Shown: piece after piece, positions 26,388 through 35,546 of the stretch
Layout of the letters: the number at the start of each line of letters is the position of its first letter
Position numbering within the stretch: the stretch's first letter is position 1
NCBI RefSeq assembly: GCF_019091135.1
Contig: NZ_JAGXJW010000003.1
Coordinates: 178,639-242,638 of the forward strand
Reading direction: 5' to 3'
Length of the DNA stretch: 64,000 nucleotides
Origin: Cohnella sp. GbtcB17
GTDB taxonomy: Bacteria > Bacillota > Bacilli > Paenibacillales > Paenibacillaceae
Translations under genes and position numbers: made by a program
The notes under the pieces: generated by a model
Databases searched by the model: none
Told to the model about the DNA's origin: nothing
What the model saw: the letters and a program-made list of their open reading frames with translations, nothing else

Positions 26388-27617
26388 TCAAGCTTGCGCA
26401 TGATAAATATCCAATGCCGCTTGAACAGCCCGACCGGCCTGAAGGGAAGCTCCATGTCGCAGAAGTACTGCTTCAAGCGCCGCCAGGACGTGGAGCACGT
26501 TTTTCTTTCGGCAGCTGTATCCCATCGTACCGATTCTCCAGATTTTACCCTTCAGCGGACCGAAGGAGCTCGCGATTTCAATATCAAAATCATTCAGCAG
26601 CATGGCACGGACAGATTCGCCGTCAATCCCTTCCGGAATGGCAATGCAGGTAACGACCGGGAGCTTGCAAGCCGGATTCCCGTATATGTCCAGCCCCATC
26701 GCCCCGATGCCGTGAACGAGCGCTTTTTCGTGCAGCCGGTGCCTGTCGATCCGATTTTCCAAGCCCTCCTCCAAAACAATGCGCAGCCCTTCGCGCAGCG
26801 CATAAAGCATCGAAGTCGCTTCTGTATGATGATTTAAGCGGGCGGGGCCCCAATAGTCCATCAATTGGCTCAGATCGAAGTAGTTCGTTCGAATGGCCCG
26901 CGCATGGGCGCTCTTTGGCGAACCCGGATCGACCAGTCCTCGTTCGATTTTTTTTCGTTCCAGAAGAAGCGCCTCTACGCGCGAATTGAAGGTGATCGGC
27001 GCCATGCCGGCCGGTACGGACAAGCATTTTTGCGTACCGCCGATGGCGGCGTCGATTTTCCATTCGTCCACCCTTACATCGGCTCCCCCGATGGAGGCGA
27101 CCGCATCGACTACAAAAAGAATGTCGCGTTCGCGGCAAGCTTCGCCGATTTCTTTCAGAGGCTGCATGCATCCCGTAGACGTTTCCCCATGAACCACAGC
27201 GACGATTTTGGGTTTGACGCGATCGATGGCACGGAGGATCGCCTCCGGTTGAAAAACAGTTCCCCATGACGTTTCGATGTTATGAACTTCCGCGCCGTAC
27301 CGTTCCGCGATCTCGGAAAGAAGATGTCCGAACCTGCCGTAAATAGGAATCAGCACCCGGTCTCCCGGCTCGACGATACTCGCCAATACCGCTTCGATTC
27401 CGGCGCGCGACGTTCCGTCGACCGGAAACGCCCAACGGTTTTTCGTCCGGAACAGCTCGCGGATCATCTCCATCGTTTCATTCATGAGCGTGGTGAACTC
27501 GGGATCGAATTGTCCCAGGATCGGCGCTGCCATCGCGCGGAGCACGCGGGGCTCCGCCTCCACAGGACCGGGCGTCATAATGGTTCGCGTCGATGGATTG
27601 AGGTCTCTGTATTTCAT
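26388..27617 (-). CDS. pucG: (S)-ureidoglycine-glyoxylate aminotransferase-like, class V
   Basis: PLP-dependent class V aminotransferase of 409 residues. It resembles PucG, which converts ureidoglycine plus glyoxylate to oxalurate plus glycine in purine breakdown. Visible: TMTPGPVEAEPRVL start, PVDGTSRAGIEA, HGETSTGCMQPL, VDAVASIGG, and the PLP lysine in GGTQKCLSVPAGMAP. AAGGAGG lies 8 nt before the ATG. The stop codon of the pucF-like gene directly abuts its start. The divergent PucR gene strengthens the assignment. An alanine-glyoxylate or serine-glyoxylate aminotransferase is the alternative. Confidence 0.82.
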   Translation of the reverse strand: MKYRDLNPSTRTIMTPGPVEAEPRVLRAMAAPILGQFDPEFTTLMNETMEMIRELFRTKNRWAFPVDGTSRAGIEAVLASIVEPGDRVLIPIYGRFGHLLSEIAERYGAEVHNIETSWGTVFQPEAILRAIDRVKPKIVAVVHGETSTGCMQPLKEIGEACRERDILFVVDAVASIGGADVRVDEWKIDAAIGGTQKCLSVPAGMAPITFNSRVEALLLERKKIERGLVDPGSPKSAHARAIRTNYFDLSQLMDYWGPARLNHHTEATSMLYALREGLRIVLEEGLENRIDRHRLHEKALVHGIGAMGLDIYGNPACKLPVVTCIAIPEGIDGESVRAMLLNDFDIEIASSFGPLKGKIWRIGTMGYSCRKKNVLHVLAALEAVLLRHGASLQAGRAVQAALDIYHAQA

Positions 27618-28865
27618 TTATTTCGCCTCCTTTTCGTAGCCCAGCTCGTATAGCAATTGAATCAGGACGCGCACGCCCGCCGCCAAGTCTTTTTCTGCCG
27701 TATATTCGGCGGGATGGTGGCTGAGCCCCCGATGACTCGGCACAAAAATCAATGAAGAAGGGTACTGTCCGGCCATAATTTGCGCATCGTGCCCCGCGCC
27801 GCTTGGCATCCGCTTATAAGAAAGACCTTGCTCCCGACAGATCGCTTCAATCCGGCGAGCGAGCGCTGCATCCATGTCTATCGGACGCGCATCCAGTTGT
27901 TTTTCAACCTGCAGCCGCAAGCCGCGATTCCGGGCAATCGTATCGCATGCTGCGATCGAAGCTTCGCAGAAAGCGTCCAACGCATCGCCTTGCGGATGCC
28001 GGATATCCAGCGTGAAGGTCGTTTTGTTCGGGATTACGTTGGATACGTTCGGTTCCGCTTCGATCTTCCCCGCCGTGGCGACCAGCGGCGCACCGACCCG
28101 GTCTGCAGCATCCATGATCGCGACGATCATTTCGCTCGCTCCCCGCAAAGCGTCGGCCCGCCAGGCCATCGGTGTCGTCCCTGCATGGTTCGCTTCCCCG
28201 ATGCACGAAATGCTGTAGCGTTTTTGTCCTACGATCTGTTCGACAATGCCGATCGGTATGGACTCACGCTCCAGAATGGCGCCTTGTTCGATGTGAAGCT
28301 CAATGAACGATACAATATCTTCTCTCCGGGGGTTCCGGTATCGCCCCAGACCGAAGCCGGCCTCGTTCATCGCCTCCACGAAGGAAATCCCCTTTTCATC
28401 GCGGATCTGCTTGATTTTATGGAACGGGGCTGTGCCCGTAATATTGGTCGATCCCCAGAAGGTGAGCGGGAACCGGCTGCCTTCCTCCTCGCACAACGAC
28501 ACCATTTCAATATTCCGCGCGGGAGGCCCATAGTTTTCTTTTAAATAACGCAGCGCCAATAAACCTGCGACAATTCCGAATGCGCCGTCGTATTTTCCGC
28601 CGCGCTTGACCGTATCGACATGCGATCCGGTTAGAATCGTCCCTTCCTCAGCATCCGCCGAAGCCAATCTGCCGTATAAATTCCCCGCCTCGTCGTAATA
28701 GGTGTCCAGTCCGTTTTCTTTCATTTTTTGCTCCAATGCCTGCTGAGCCTCCGCCCAGGAGGCTGTATATAATAGCCGTGTCACTCCGCCTGCCGGATCA
28801 GCGCCGTAAGCCGCCAGCCAATGCACCCATTCTTCGACCTGCTGCTGGAGAACCGGTATGTTCAT
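27618..28865 (-). CDS. pucF: Allantoate amidohydrolase-like M20 metallohydrolase
   Basis: Dinuclear-metal amidohydrolase of the M20 family that includes allantoate amidohydrolase and N-carbamoyl-L-amino acid hydrolase. Metal-ligand motifs: GSHVDTV, KYDGAFGIVAG, and CEEEGSRFP; a late GAGHDAQIM carries the last His. The dimerisation region has ANHAGTTPMAWRADA. Expected role: allantoate to ureidoglycine, carbon dioxide and ammonia, feeding PucG directly downstream. ATG at 28865 is preferred because AAAGGGG is correctly spaced. Sequence alone would not exclude a carbamoyl-amino-acid hydrolase; the pucG and pucR neighbours favour allantoate. Confidence 0.78.
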   Translation of the reverse strand: MNIPVLQQQVEEWVHWLAAYGADPAGGVTRLLYTASWAEAQQALEQKMKENGLDTYYDEAGNLYGRLASADAEEGTILTGSHVDTVKRGGKYDGAFGIVAGLLALRYLKENYGPPARNIEMVSLCEEEGSRFPLTFWGSTNITGTAPFHKIKQIRDEKGISFVEAMNEAGFGLGRYRNPRREDIVSFIELHIEQGAILERESIPIGIVEQIVGQKRYSISCIGEANHAGTTPMAWRADALRGASEMIVAIMDAADRVGAPLVATAGKIEAEPNVSNVIPNKTTFTLDIRHPQGDALDAFCEASIAACDTIARNRGLRLQVEKQLDARPIDMDAALARRIEAICREQGLSYKRMPSGAGHDAQIMAGQYPSSLIFVPSHRGLSHHPAEYTAEKDLAAGVRVLIQLLYELGYEKEAK

Positions 28866-28908
28866 CCGAGAGCCCCTTTCCATATCGCTTTGTTGACGCT
28901 GCGGGAGA

Positions 28909-28942
28909 ATTCACTTGAAAGATAATCCCCATTGTAGTGAAT
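28909..28942. promoter_or_regulatory. ATTCACT...AGTGAAT inverted repeat in pucF/pucR intergenic region
   Basis: Perfect 7-bp arms at 28909-28915 and 28936-28942 in the 195-bp divergent region. The half-site spacing of about 2.5 helical turns could suit a dimeric regulator. I do not see the classical Bacillus PucR box here. Confidence 0.3.
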
Positions 28943-29060
28943 CCTTTTTCAGAAGTCATTGTATGCTTTGAATAAAATATAGCTATATATTCATGCGCGT
29001 TGTACAATCGGATATATTCATTCAGGGGAAACCTATCCTGCACAGTGGGGGGACACGGTT

Positions 29061-30698
29061 ATGAAAATGGCGGAAGTCATGCATATGCCTCTTCTCAAGC
29101 ATGCCAAAATCGCCGCAGGTCAGCTCGGTATGAACAGAAGCGTAGCAAGCGTCAATATGATGGATGCGCCCGATATTATCCATTATTTGAAGCCGAATGA
29201 ATTATTGCTGACGACCGCTTATGCCATTAAGGAATCGCCGAACGACCTGCTGGAATTAGTGCGGCAGATGGCCGACAAGCAATGTGCCGGACTCGGCATC
29301 AAAACCAAACGCTTTATCTCCGAGATTCCCGCCTCCGTCCGTCAATTGGCCGATGAATTGAACTTCCCGATCGTTGAAATCCCGCTCGATTCTCCGTTAG
29401 GCGAATTGACTACTCAAATTCTCAGCTATATTTTAGAAAAGCGCACCGACGAATTACGTTACGCGCTGGAAACCCACCAAGCCTTTTCCCGAATCGTCAT
29501 GGAGGGGAAAGGGATGACCGGCGTGATGAACAGCTTAAGCACGTTAATTCAGCACCCGGTCCTTCTTATCGACCACTGGGGACAGGTGACGGTACAATCG
29601 CGCTCCCCCCATCCGATCTCCCAACAAAAAAAGAAGACGTTATCCGACCTCTCGAAGTCGATTCGCACGAATGGCGCCCGCTATTTCTCGCTGTTGGCCG
29701 ACCAAGAACCAGTGAGCGCATTTCCCATTGAAATCTATCGACAGCGTCAAGGATTTATACTCGTTCTCGGGGCGATGCTGGACGATCCCTTTTCCGTGTT
29801 AGCCGTCGAACAAGCGGCCAATGTGGCGCGGTTTGAGTTTATGAAGCAGTATGCGTTGGAAGAAAGCTCGAGACGGATTAAAAACGAGTTTTTTGCGGAT
29901 TTTCTGGATGAACAGATCACTTCGGATGAGGAAATCATCAATCGCGGAAAGTACTACGGCCTTCAAAAAAGGCAAGCTTACAAATGTATCGTAGCGGGAA
30001 TCGACGATAGCACGGAAATTTACAGCAAGAAGTTTGTGGGCCAGGAAGACTCCTTTAATCAGTTCAAGGATCAAATCTACGAGTATCTGGACGATCGGTT
30101 TACCCGCTTAAAAAAGCCGTACATACTGTTTACGAAAGCCCATCAATTTGTGATGCTGCTTCCGGTCGAGGACGCACATGCAGAACCGGAATCCGAGGAG
30201 CAGGACTGGAACGGGATCTTGCGGAGCATTCAAGATCGGCTTTATGAGGATCTGGAGGTAAGCCTGTCATTTGGCGTGGGCAATTATGCCGAACAATTAA
30301 CGGATATTCCGGCATGCTTCCATAAAGCGCTGGAATCGTTGCGGTCCGGCTACGAATCCAGGAAAAAACGATTTGTTCAATCCTATCGCGTTAAGGAACT
30401 GGCCGAATTGCTGCGGATGATTCCGCACAAAAATTTAAAGCAATTTTACGACAATACGCTCAAAGGTCTGGCCGATTCGAACGACAGGGAAGATATGAAT
30501 TTAATTCAAACGATCGCCGTTTATATGGAGAACAACTGTCTGATCTCGGAGACGGCGAAGCAGCTTTATATTCATCGAAACACCGTGTCCTATCGGTTGA
30601 ACAAGTGCGAGGAGATTCTCGGCAGAAGCTTGAAGGATCCGAATGAAGTGTTGAAATTAAGGGTCGCGCTCATGGTTCGCACCCTGTTGAAGACGTAA
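29061..30698 (+). CDS. pucR: PucR-family transcriptional regulator of purine catabolism
   Basis: 545-residue regulator. The N-terminal PucR domain (KMAEVMHMPLLKHAKIAAG, PNELLLTTAYAIKESP) is the likely ligand sensor. A central CdaR/GGDEF-like region follows, and the C-terminus has the HTH_30 motif ETAKQLYIHRNTVSYRLNKC that binds DNA. It is divergent from the pucF-pucG-CHR operon and upstream of the gamma-glutamyltransferase gene. In Bacillus, PucR activates purine genes and responds to allantoin-type intermediates. Start ATG follows GGGGGGA. The assignment to purines rests on neighbours as well as family. Confidence 0.85.
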   Translation: MKMAEVMHMPLLKHAKIAAGQLGMNRSVASVNMMDAPDIIHYLKPNELLLTTAYAIKESPNDLLELVRQMADKQCAGLGIKTKRFISEIPASVRQLADELNFPIVEIPLDSPLGELTTQILSYILEKRTDELRYALETHQAFSRIVMEGKGMTGVMNSLSTLIQHPVLLIDHWGQVTVQSRSPHPISQQKKKTLSDLSKSIRTNGARYFSLLADQEPVSAFPIEIYRQRQGFILVLGAMLDDPFSVLAVEQAANVARFEFMKQYALEESSRRIKNEFFADFLDEQITSDEEIINRGKYYGLQKRQAYKCIVAGIDDSTEIYSKKFVGQEDSFNQFKDQIYEYLDDRFTRLKKPYILFTKAHQFVMLLPVEDAHAEPESEEQDWNGILRSIQDRLYEDLEVSLSFGVGNYAEQLTDIPACFHKALESLRSGYESRKKRFVQSYRVKELAELLRMIPHKNLKQFYDNTLKGLADSNDREDMNLIQTIAVYMENNCLISETAKQLYIHRNTVSYRLNKCEEILGRSLKDPNEVLKLRVALMVRTLLKT

Positions 30699-30872
30699 GC
30701 TAAGCCATCCGATTATTCAAAGTGCATAATAGATCGACTCATCTTTATTTGTCATGTCCAATGACTTCCTCATTCGCAACCACTAATATACCTTCTATAC
30801 AGTAAATCGATATTACGCGGAAATTAGAGGGCTGAATGTCACAACAGTTGGTAATCTTAGGGGGAACTGAAC

Positions 30873-32477
30873 ATGGCGGATCGGCCATCGGGCAATCGCA
30901 AACAAACCCGCTCTGTCGTGCATGCGCAAAATGGAATGGTGGCGACCAGCCATCCCCTGGCCGCCATGGCCGGGCTGCACATTTTGCAGCAAGGAGGCAA
31001 CGCCTTTGATGCGGCAGTCGCAACCGCCTCCGTGTTATGCGTGGTCGAGCCCATGATGACAGGCTTGGGCGGGGACATGTTCGCCTTGATTTACGATGCC
31101 GACAACCAGGAGGTCAAAGGCCTGAATGCCAGCGGACGCGCTCCGCGGGCGGCGACCCCCGATTTTTACGAACAAAACGGCTTCTCCAGCATCCCCTCCA
31201 CCGGTATCCTGTCCGCTACAGTCCCAGGCGTCGTCGATGGCTGGTCACAGTTCCTTGAAAACTATGGAACGCTTACCTTTAAAGAGGTATTGGCCCCCGC
31301 CATTCGATATGCCGAAGAAGGTTTTCCCGTCACGGAGATGGTCGCCTACTATTGGAAAAAGGCGGAACGGCTTCTTCTGCAGTCCGAGGAGGCCAGCCGA
31401 AACTACTTAATCGACGGCAAGGCCCCCGCAGAAGGAACGCTTTTTAAGCAGCCCGGCTTGGCTCGGTCCCTCCATCGAATCGCCAAGGACGGCAGAGACG
31501 CCTTCTACGAGGGCGATATTGCCGCTAGAATCGACGAATACATGAAGAGACACCAGGGACTGCTGCGCAAGGAGGACCTGCGGGAACATCGTTCCCAATG
31601 GGTGGCGCCGATATCGACCAATTACCGCGGATACGAAGTCCTGGAGATTCCCCCGAACGGCCAGGGCCTTGTCGTGCTTCAAATGCTGAATATACTGGAG
31701 AACTACGATCTGAAAGCGATTGGGCATAATTCTGCAGAATATATCCGGTTGCTGATTGAAGCCAAAAAGCTTGCTTACGCCGATCGGGACCGGTATATTG
31801 CCGATTCGGAATTTTCCGACCTTCCGGTCGACCGTCTTCTCTCCAAGGCATATGCCCTGCAATTAGCCGATTCCATTCAATCCGGATCGAAGAACAACGA
31901 ACCCGGCATTCAACTGGGCGGCGATACGGTCTACTTGACCGTGGCCGACAAAAAAGGAAACATCGCTTCTGTGACCAACAGCATCTTCAGCTTGTTCGGC
32001 AGCGGAATCCTCATTCCTGACACCGGCATATTTATGCATAACCGCGGCTCATTATTTTCGCTGGACCGCAATCATCCCAATGTCCTTCACCCCGGTAAAC
32101 GTCCTTTCCATACGATCATCCCCGGAATGGTGCTGAAAGACCGGAAACCTTTAATTTCTTTCGGTGTAATGGGTGCCGACATGCAGCCTCAGGGGCAAGT
32201 CCAGACGCTGGCGAACCTGATCGACTTTGGCATGAATATTCAGGCGGCGGGCGACGCCCCCCGATTCCGCCATTACGGGCATGGCGTCTTCCTGGAATCG
32301 GAGATCGGCCAATCGACCCGCCAAGCGCTTGCCGATCAAGGGTATACGCTCCTGGAACAGTCCGACGGCGACGACTTCGCGGTTGGCGGCTACCAAGGGA
32401 TATTCGTCGATCCGGAAACCGGACTGTTCCAGGGCGGATCCGATCCGCGGAAAGACGGATGCGCGATCGGTTACTAG
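30873..32477 (+). CDS. Gamma-glutamyltransferase family protein (YwrD-like)
   Basis: Ntn-hydrolase of 534 residues that should self-cleave at the Thr in LGGDTVYLTVAD (about residue 350) to expose the catalytic N-terminus. Family motifs: VATSHPLAAMAGLHILQQGGNAFDAAVA, EPMMTGLGGDMFAL, NGQGLVVLQMLNI and GGSDPR. No signal peptide is visible, so it is the cytosolic YwrD-like group rather than secreted Ggt. The usual T-T-H context of the nucleophile is replaced by D-T-V-Y. Substrate unknown; in the B. subtilis-like context it may act on gamma-glutamyl or acyl-amide compounds. AGGGGGA precedes the ATG. Confidence 0.85.
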   Translation: MADRPSGNRKQTRSVVHAQNGMVATSHPLAAMAGLHILQQGGNAFDAAVATASVLCVVEPMMTGLGGDMFALIYDADNQEVKGLNASGRAPRAATPDFYEQNGFSSIPSTGILSATVPGVVDGWSQFLENYGTLTFKEVLAPAIRYAEEGFPVTEMVAYYWKKAERLLLQSEEASRNYLIDGKAPAEGTLFKQPGLARSLHRIAKDGRDAFYEGDIAARIDEYMKRHQGLLRKEDLREHRSQWVAPISTNYRGYEVLEIPPNGQGLVVLQMLNILENYDLKAIGHNSAEYIRLLIEAKKLAYADRDRYIADSEFSDLPVDRLLSKAYALQLADSIQSGSKNNEPGIQLGGDTVYLTVADKKGNIASVTNSIFSLFGSGILIPDTGIFMHNRGSLFSLDRNHPNVLHPGKRPFHTIIPGMVLKDRKPLISFGVMGADMQPQGQVQTLANLIDFGMNIQAAGDAPRFRHYGHGVFLESEIGQSTRQALADQGYTLLEQSDGDDFAVGGYQGIFVDPETGLFQGGSDPRKDGCAIGY

Positions 32478-32492
32478 TACGATTAATGCCGT

Positions 32493-34307
32493 TTACGAAT
32501 TCAAAGTAACGATCACCTTCGTAACATTCGCCCCGCCCGCGCCGCCGTTAAACCGGATGACGTTGTTCGTCCCGGCGGCGAGTACGACTTGCTTGCTGAC
32601 GCTGCCGGTGTAATTGCTCCAGCCCCCGGTTCCAGGCAAAGTCAACGAATATGTGTTGCTGCCGATCGCCATGCCGAACGTCGATGTCGCGTCTGCAGAG
32701 CCGTAGACGACGGTCACTTGCGCATTGCCTCCCATGCCGCCGTTCACGCCGGACACCTGGAAGTATGCGCCCGAAAGGTGCATGTTCTCGATGCTGGAGC
32801 CGCTCTTCGTCGCCCCGCCTCCCACAGTCACATTGCTGCCGGTCACCGGATATTCCGTCACCGTCTGCGGGACAGACGATTTGAGCGAAATGCTCACTTT
32901 GGATACGTTGACCCCGCCCATGCCCCCGGTCAGCTTCACCACGTTGTTTGCGCCCGGATTGAGGTCGATGAGCCGCTTTGCGACGCCGGTATAACTGCCC
33001 CAGCCCCCCGTATTGGACATGCCGAGATAGTAGCCGTCGCCGTACGGATCTCCGCTGGCGTCGACCTTGAAGGCGGGCCCTCCGTCGGCCGATGCATACT
33101 CCACCGTTAACAGCGCCTTCCCTCCGCTCGCGCCTCCATTAATGCCGTTAAGTTGAATATAAGACCCCGTTAGATGCAAATTTTCGATCGTGCTGCCCGA
33201 CCGCGTCGCTCCGCCTCCGAAGGTCACGTTGCCCGCGTTCATCGCGTAATCCGTCTTCTGGGTATATTCGCTATAGTTCGCATTGACGATATCGTAGTAC
33301 TTGACCTCGGTTGCCGTCGAACGCGGTCCGACCGCCGGCACGCCGCCCTCCGTCTGCACGACCTTCTGGATCGTGCCGTCGGCGTTGAAGTACAGCCGGT
33401 CCACGCTCGTGCTGCGCAGCGTGCCGTTGTTCGACACTTTGGCGGTATGGTAGAACAAGTACCAATTGCCTTTGTACGCCACGACCGAGCCATGCGTCGT
33501 CTCGCTGCCCGCGACCGGATCCAGCAAAACGCCGCGGTTCGTCCACGGGCCGAGCGGATTGGCGCTGGTCGCGTACCGCATCCGGTTCGCGCCCGGATTG
33601 CCGTCGGCGTAAGTCATGTAGTACAGGCCGTCCTTTTTGAATACCCACGGCGCCTCGTGATAATCCTGAAGCTCCGTGAACTGCGCGATCGGGCCGTCGA
33701 TCGACATCATGTCGGCCCCGAGCTTCGCCCCGTAGCTGACCCCGCCGCCGCCCGCGTACAAGTAGTAGGTGCCGTCGTCGTCCCGGAACACGTTCGGATC
33801 GATCATGTTGCTGCCCGGCAGCCCCGGTATATAGCCTTGCACGGTGAAGCCGGAGTCGGGCTGGCTGCTCGTCGCGACGCCGATCTTCCATGAGCTGTTC
33901 CAGTTCGTGTCGCTCGGATGCGGGAAGTAGAAGTAGTACGTCCCGTTCTTGTACGCCGCGTCCGGCGCCCACATGAAGCCGCCCTCCGGCCTTCCCCACG
34001 GCACGTCGTCCGCGCTCAGAATCTCTCCCTCGTCCACCCAGTCGACCATGTTATCCGACGAGTAGACGTGATATTTGTCCATCAGATCGCTGCCCCGGGA
34101 CGGGAAAATATCGTGCGACGGATACAGGTAGATTCTGCCGTCGCTCCAAACATGGGCGGAAGGATCCGCCGTGAAGATGCTCGTAATGATCGGATTGCCC
34201 GACATGACAACGGGATCCGCGGCCGACGAGGCCGATGTGAAGCCGAATAAGACCGATGTCAACATCGTTCCGGACAGCAACAGCTTGCCGAGCTTCGTCT
34301 TCTTCAT
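32493..34307 (-). CDS. Secreted GH43-type glycoside hydrolase with two C-terminal CBM-like domains
   Basis: Exported arabinan/xylan-active enzyme candidate, 604 residues. Signal peptide about 1-29. A five-bladed propeller (about 35-330) has the three GH43 acidic residues in plausible places: base Asp in TADPSAHVW, pKa Asp in SNMIDPNVF and acid Glu in YHEAPWVF. Two homologous beta-sandwich domains follow (about 350-475 and 480-604), sharing V.[FV]GGGAT[RK]SGS[TS]IEN, GGW.[SN]YTG and a VNV[ST]K end; they resemble CBM6/CBM35-like modules. AGGAGG precedes the ATG. It ends 15 bp from the convergent gamma-glutamyltransferase stop, with no clear hairpin between. Confidence 0.88.
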   Translation of the reverse strand: MKKTKLGKLLLSGTMLTSVLFGFTSASSAADPVVMSGNPIITSIFTADPSAHVWSDGRIYLYPSHDIFPSRGSDLMDKYHVYSSDNMVDWVDEGEILSADDVPWGRPEGGFMWAPDAAYKNGTYYFYFPHPSDTNWNSSWKIGVATSSQPDSGFTVQGYIPGLPGSNMIDPNVFRDDDGTYYLYAGGGGVSYGAKLGADMMSIDGPIAQFTELQDYHEAPWVFKKDGLYYMTYADGNPGANRMRYATSANPLGPWTNRGVLLDPVAGSETTHGSVVAYKGNWYLFYHTAKVSNNGTLRSTSVDRLYFNADGTIQKVVQTEGGVPAVGPRSTATEVKYYDIVNANYSEYTQKTDYAMNAGNVTFGGGATRSGSTIENLHLTGSYIQLNGINGGASGGKALLTVEYASADGGPAFKVDASGDPYGDGYYLGMSNTGGWGSYTGVAKRLIDLNPGANNVVKLTGGMGGVNVSKVSISLKSSVPQTVTEYPVTGSNVTVGGGATKSGSSIENMHLSGAYFQVSGVNGGMGGNAQVTVVYGSADATSTFGMAIGSNTYSLTLPGTGGWSNYTGSVSKQVVLAAGTNNVIRFNGGAGGANVTKVIVTLNS

Positions 34308-34469
34308 AATTACCTCCTCAAGTGGTTGATATGGTAATATTTTTAACCCTAGCGTACCTCAGCGATGCCCCTCGCGGCGACGAGTCGATACAAAACTTTT
34401 CCTGACGATCTTAGCGTAGTTGGCGGGCAGACGACGCCTTCTCTATCAACTGCCGGGGAACATTCCATC

Positions 34470-34499
34470 TTGCTCGTCCGACTGGCCGAAGCCTATAAT
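34470..34499 (+). promoter_or_regulatory. Promoter of AraC gene
   Basis: TTGCTC (34470-34475), 18-bp spacer, TATAAT (34494-34499), about 37 bp before the AraC start. Confidence 0.5.
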
Positions 34500-34535
34500 T
34501 GAACCGCTGAACCTCACGACTAGGAGGGGACCGGG

Positions 34536-35441
34536 ATGACCGCACATCAAACGCCGCTTTCCGCCTCGCGCCATGGCAGCCAGGGCTCTTCGGAACGGCG
34601 GGAGGAACGGCCTTTTCAGCATGATTTCGACAACCTTTCGTACATCGGCATCCAGATGCTGAGCACCTGGCAGGTGGACAGGCATACGCACGAGCACTTC
34701 GAGCTGTGCTATGTGGATGAAGGGCAGGGCTGGTTCTCGATCGACGGAGATATGTATCGCGTGCGTGAGGGGGACCTGTTCTTGACGAAGCCGGGAGAAG
34801 GACATCAAGGCGCCTCCCTCGGAGCGTCCTACCGGTTGTACTACACCGGGTTCCGGCTGGCATACCGTCAGAAGCTCGAAGCGGATTTTTACCGGCTCGG
34901 TCGGGCCCGCACCGTAAAGGACATCAGCGGCGAGGTGAAGCGGTTGTTCGATGCCGTCTTCGCCGAGATCGAAGATCCCGGCCCGCATTCGGCGCTGATG
35001 GCGGAGAGCCTGTTCCAGCAGCTGCTCGTTCGCGTCATCCGTCTTTATCGCGCAGCCGCCCTGCCTGACGGCGATCCAGGTGGCGATCCGGGTGGCGGTC
35101 CGCTCGCTCCGGCGATGAAGGAGCTGCTTCGATACCTTCACGAGCATGCAAGCATCGACTTCAACGCGACGGACCTGGCCAAGAGACAGCATCTCAGCCG
35201 GACGCATCTGGAACGGGAATTCAAGCGCGCGTTCGGCATACCGCTCGGCAAGTACGTCCGCATGCTGTGCACCGACCGCGCCAAGTATTGGCTGGCCGAG
35301 ACGAGCGAGACGATCACGTCGATTGCGGAGAAATTAGGATTCTCGTCGCTGCATGCCTTCAGCGTATTCTTCAAGCGGCAGACGGGAATATCGCCTTACG
35401 CCTATCGGCATCCCTCGTCGCCGAATGACGAAAAACGTTAA
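34536..35441 (+). CDS. AraC-family transcriptional regulator
   Basis: 301-residue regulator with an N-terminal cupin (HTHEHFELCYVDEGQGWFSIDGDMYRV, FLTKPGEGHQ) that probably binds a sugar, and a C-terminal double HTH (NATDLAKRQHLSRTHLEREFKRAFG, ITSIAEKLGFSSLHAFSVFFKRQTG). GGAGGGG precedes the ATG. It is followed by the dioxygenase-like gene after about 105 bp on the same strand and is divergent from the GH43 gene, so either could be its target. Confidence 0.88.
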   Translation: MTAHQTPLSASRHGSQGSSERREERPFQHDFDNLSYIGIQMLSTWQVDRHTHEHFELCYVDEGQGWFSIDGDMYRVREGDLFLTKPGEGHQGASLGASYRLYYTGFRLAYRQKLEADFYRLGRARTVKDISGEVKRLFDAVFAEIEDPGPHSALMAESLFQQLLVRVIRLYRAAALPDGDPGGDPGGGPLAPAMKELLRYLHEHASIDFNATDLAKRQHLSRTHLEREFKRAFGIPLGKYVRMLCTDRAKYWLAETSETITSIAEKLGFSSLHAFSVFFKRQTGISPYAYRHPSSPNDEKR

Positions 35442-35546
35442 CTTCCGGTGGAAGCCGAACAAAGCCGGCAGCCGATCTCCCGCGTTAAGATGGAAGCATC
35501 GCACGGGAACAACGTGCGGCAACCATCCTAGCGGGAGGCATCGGAC

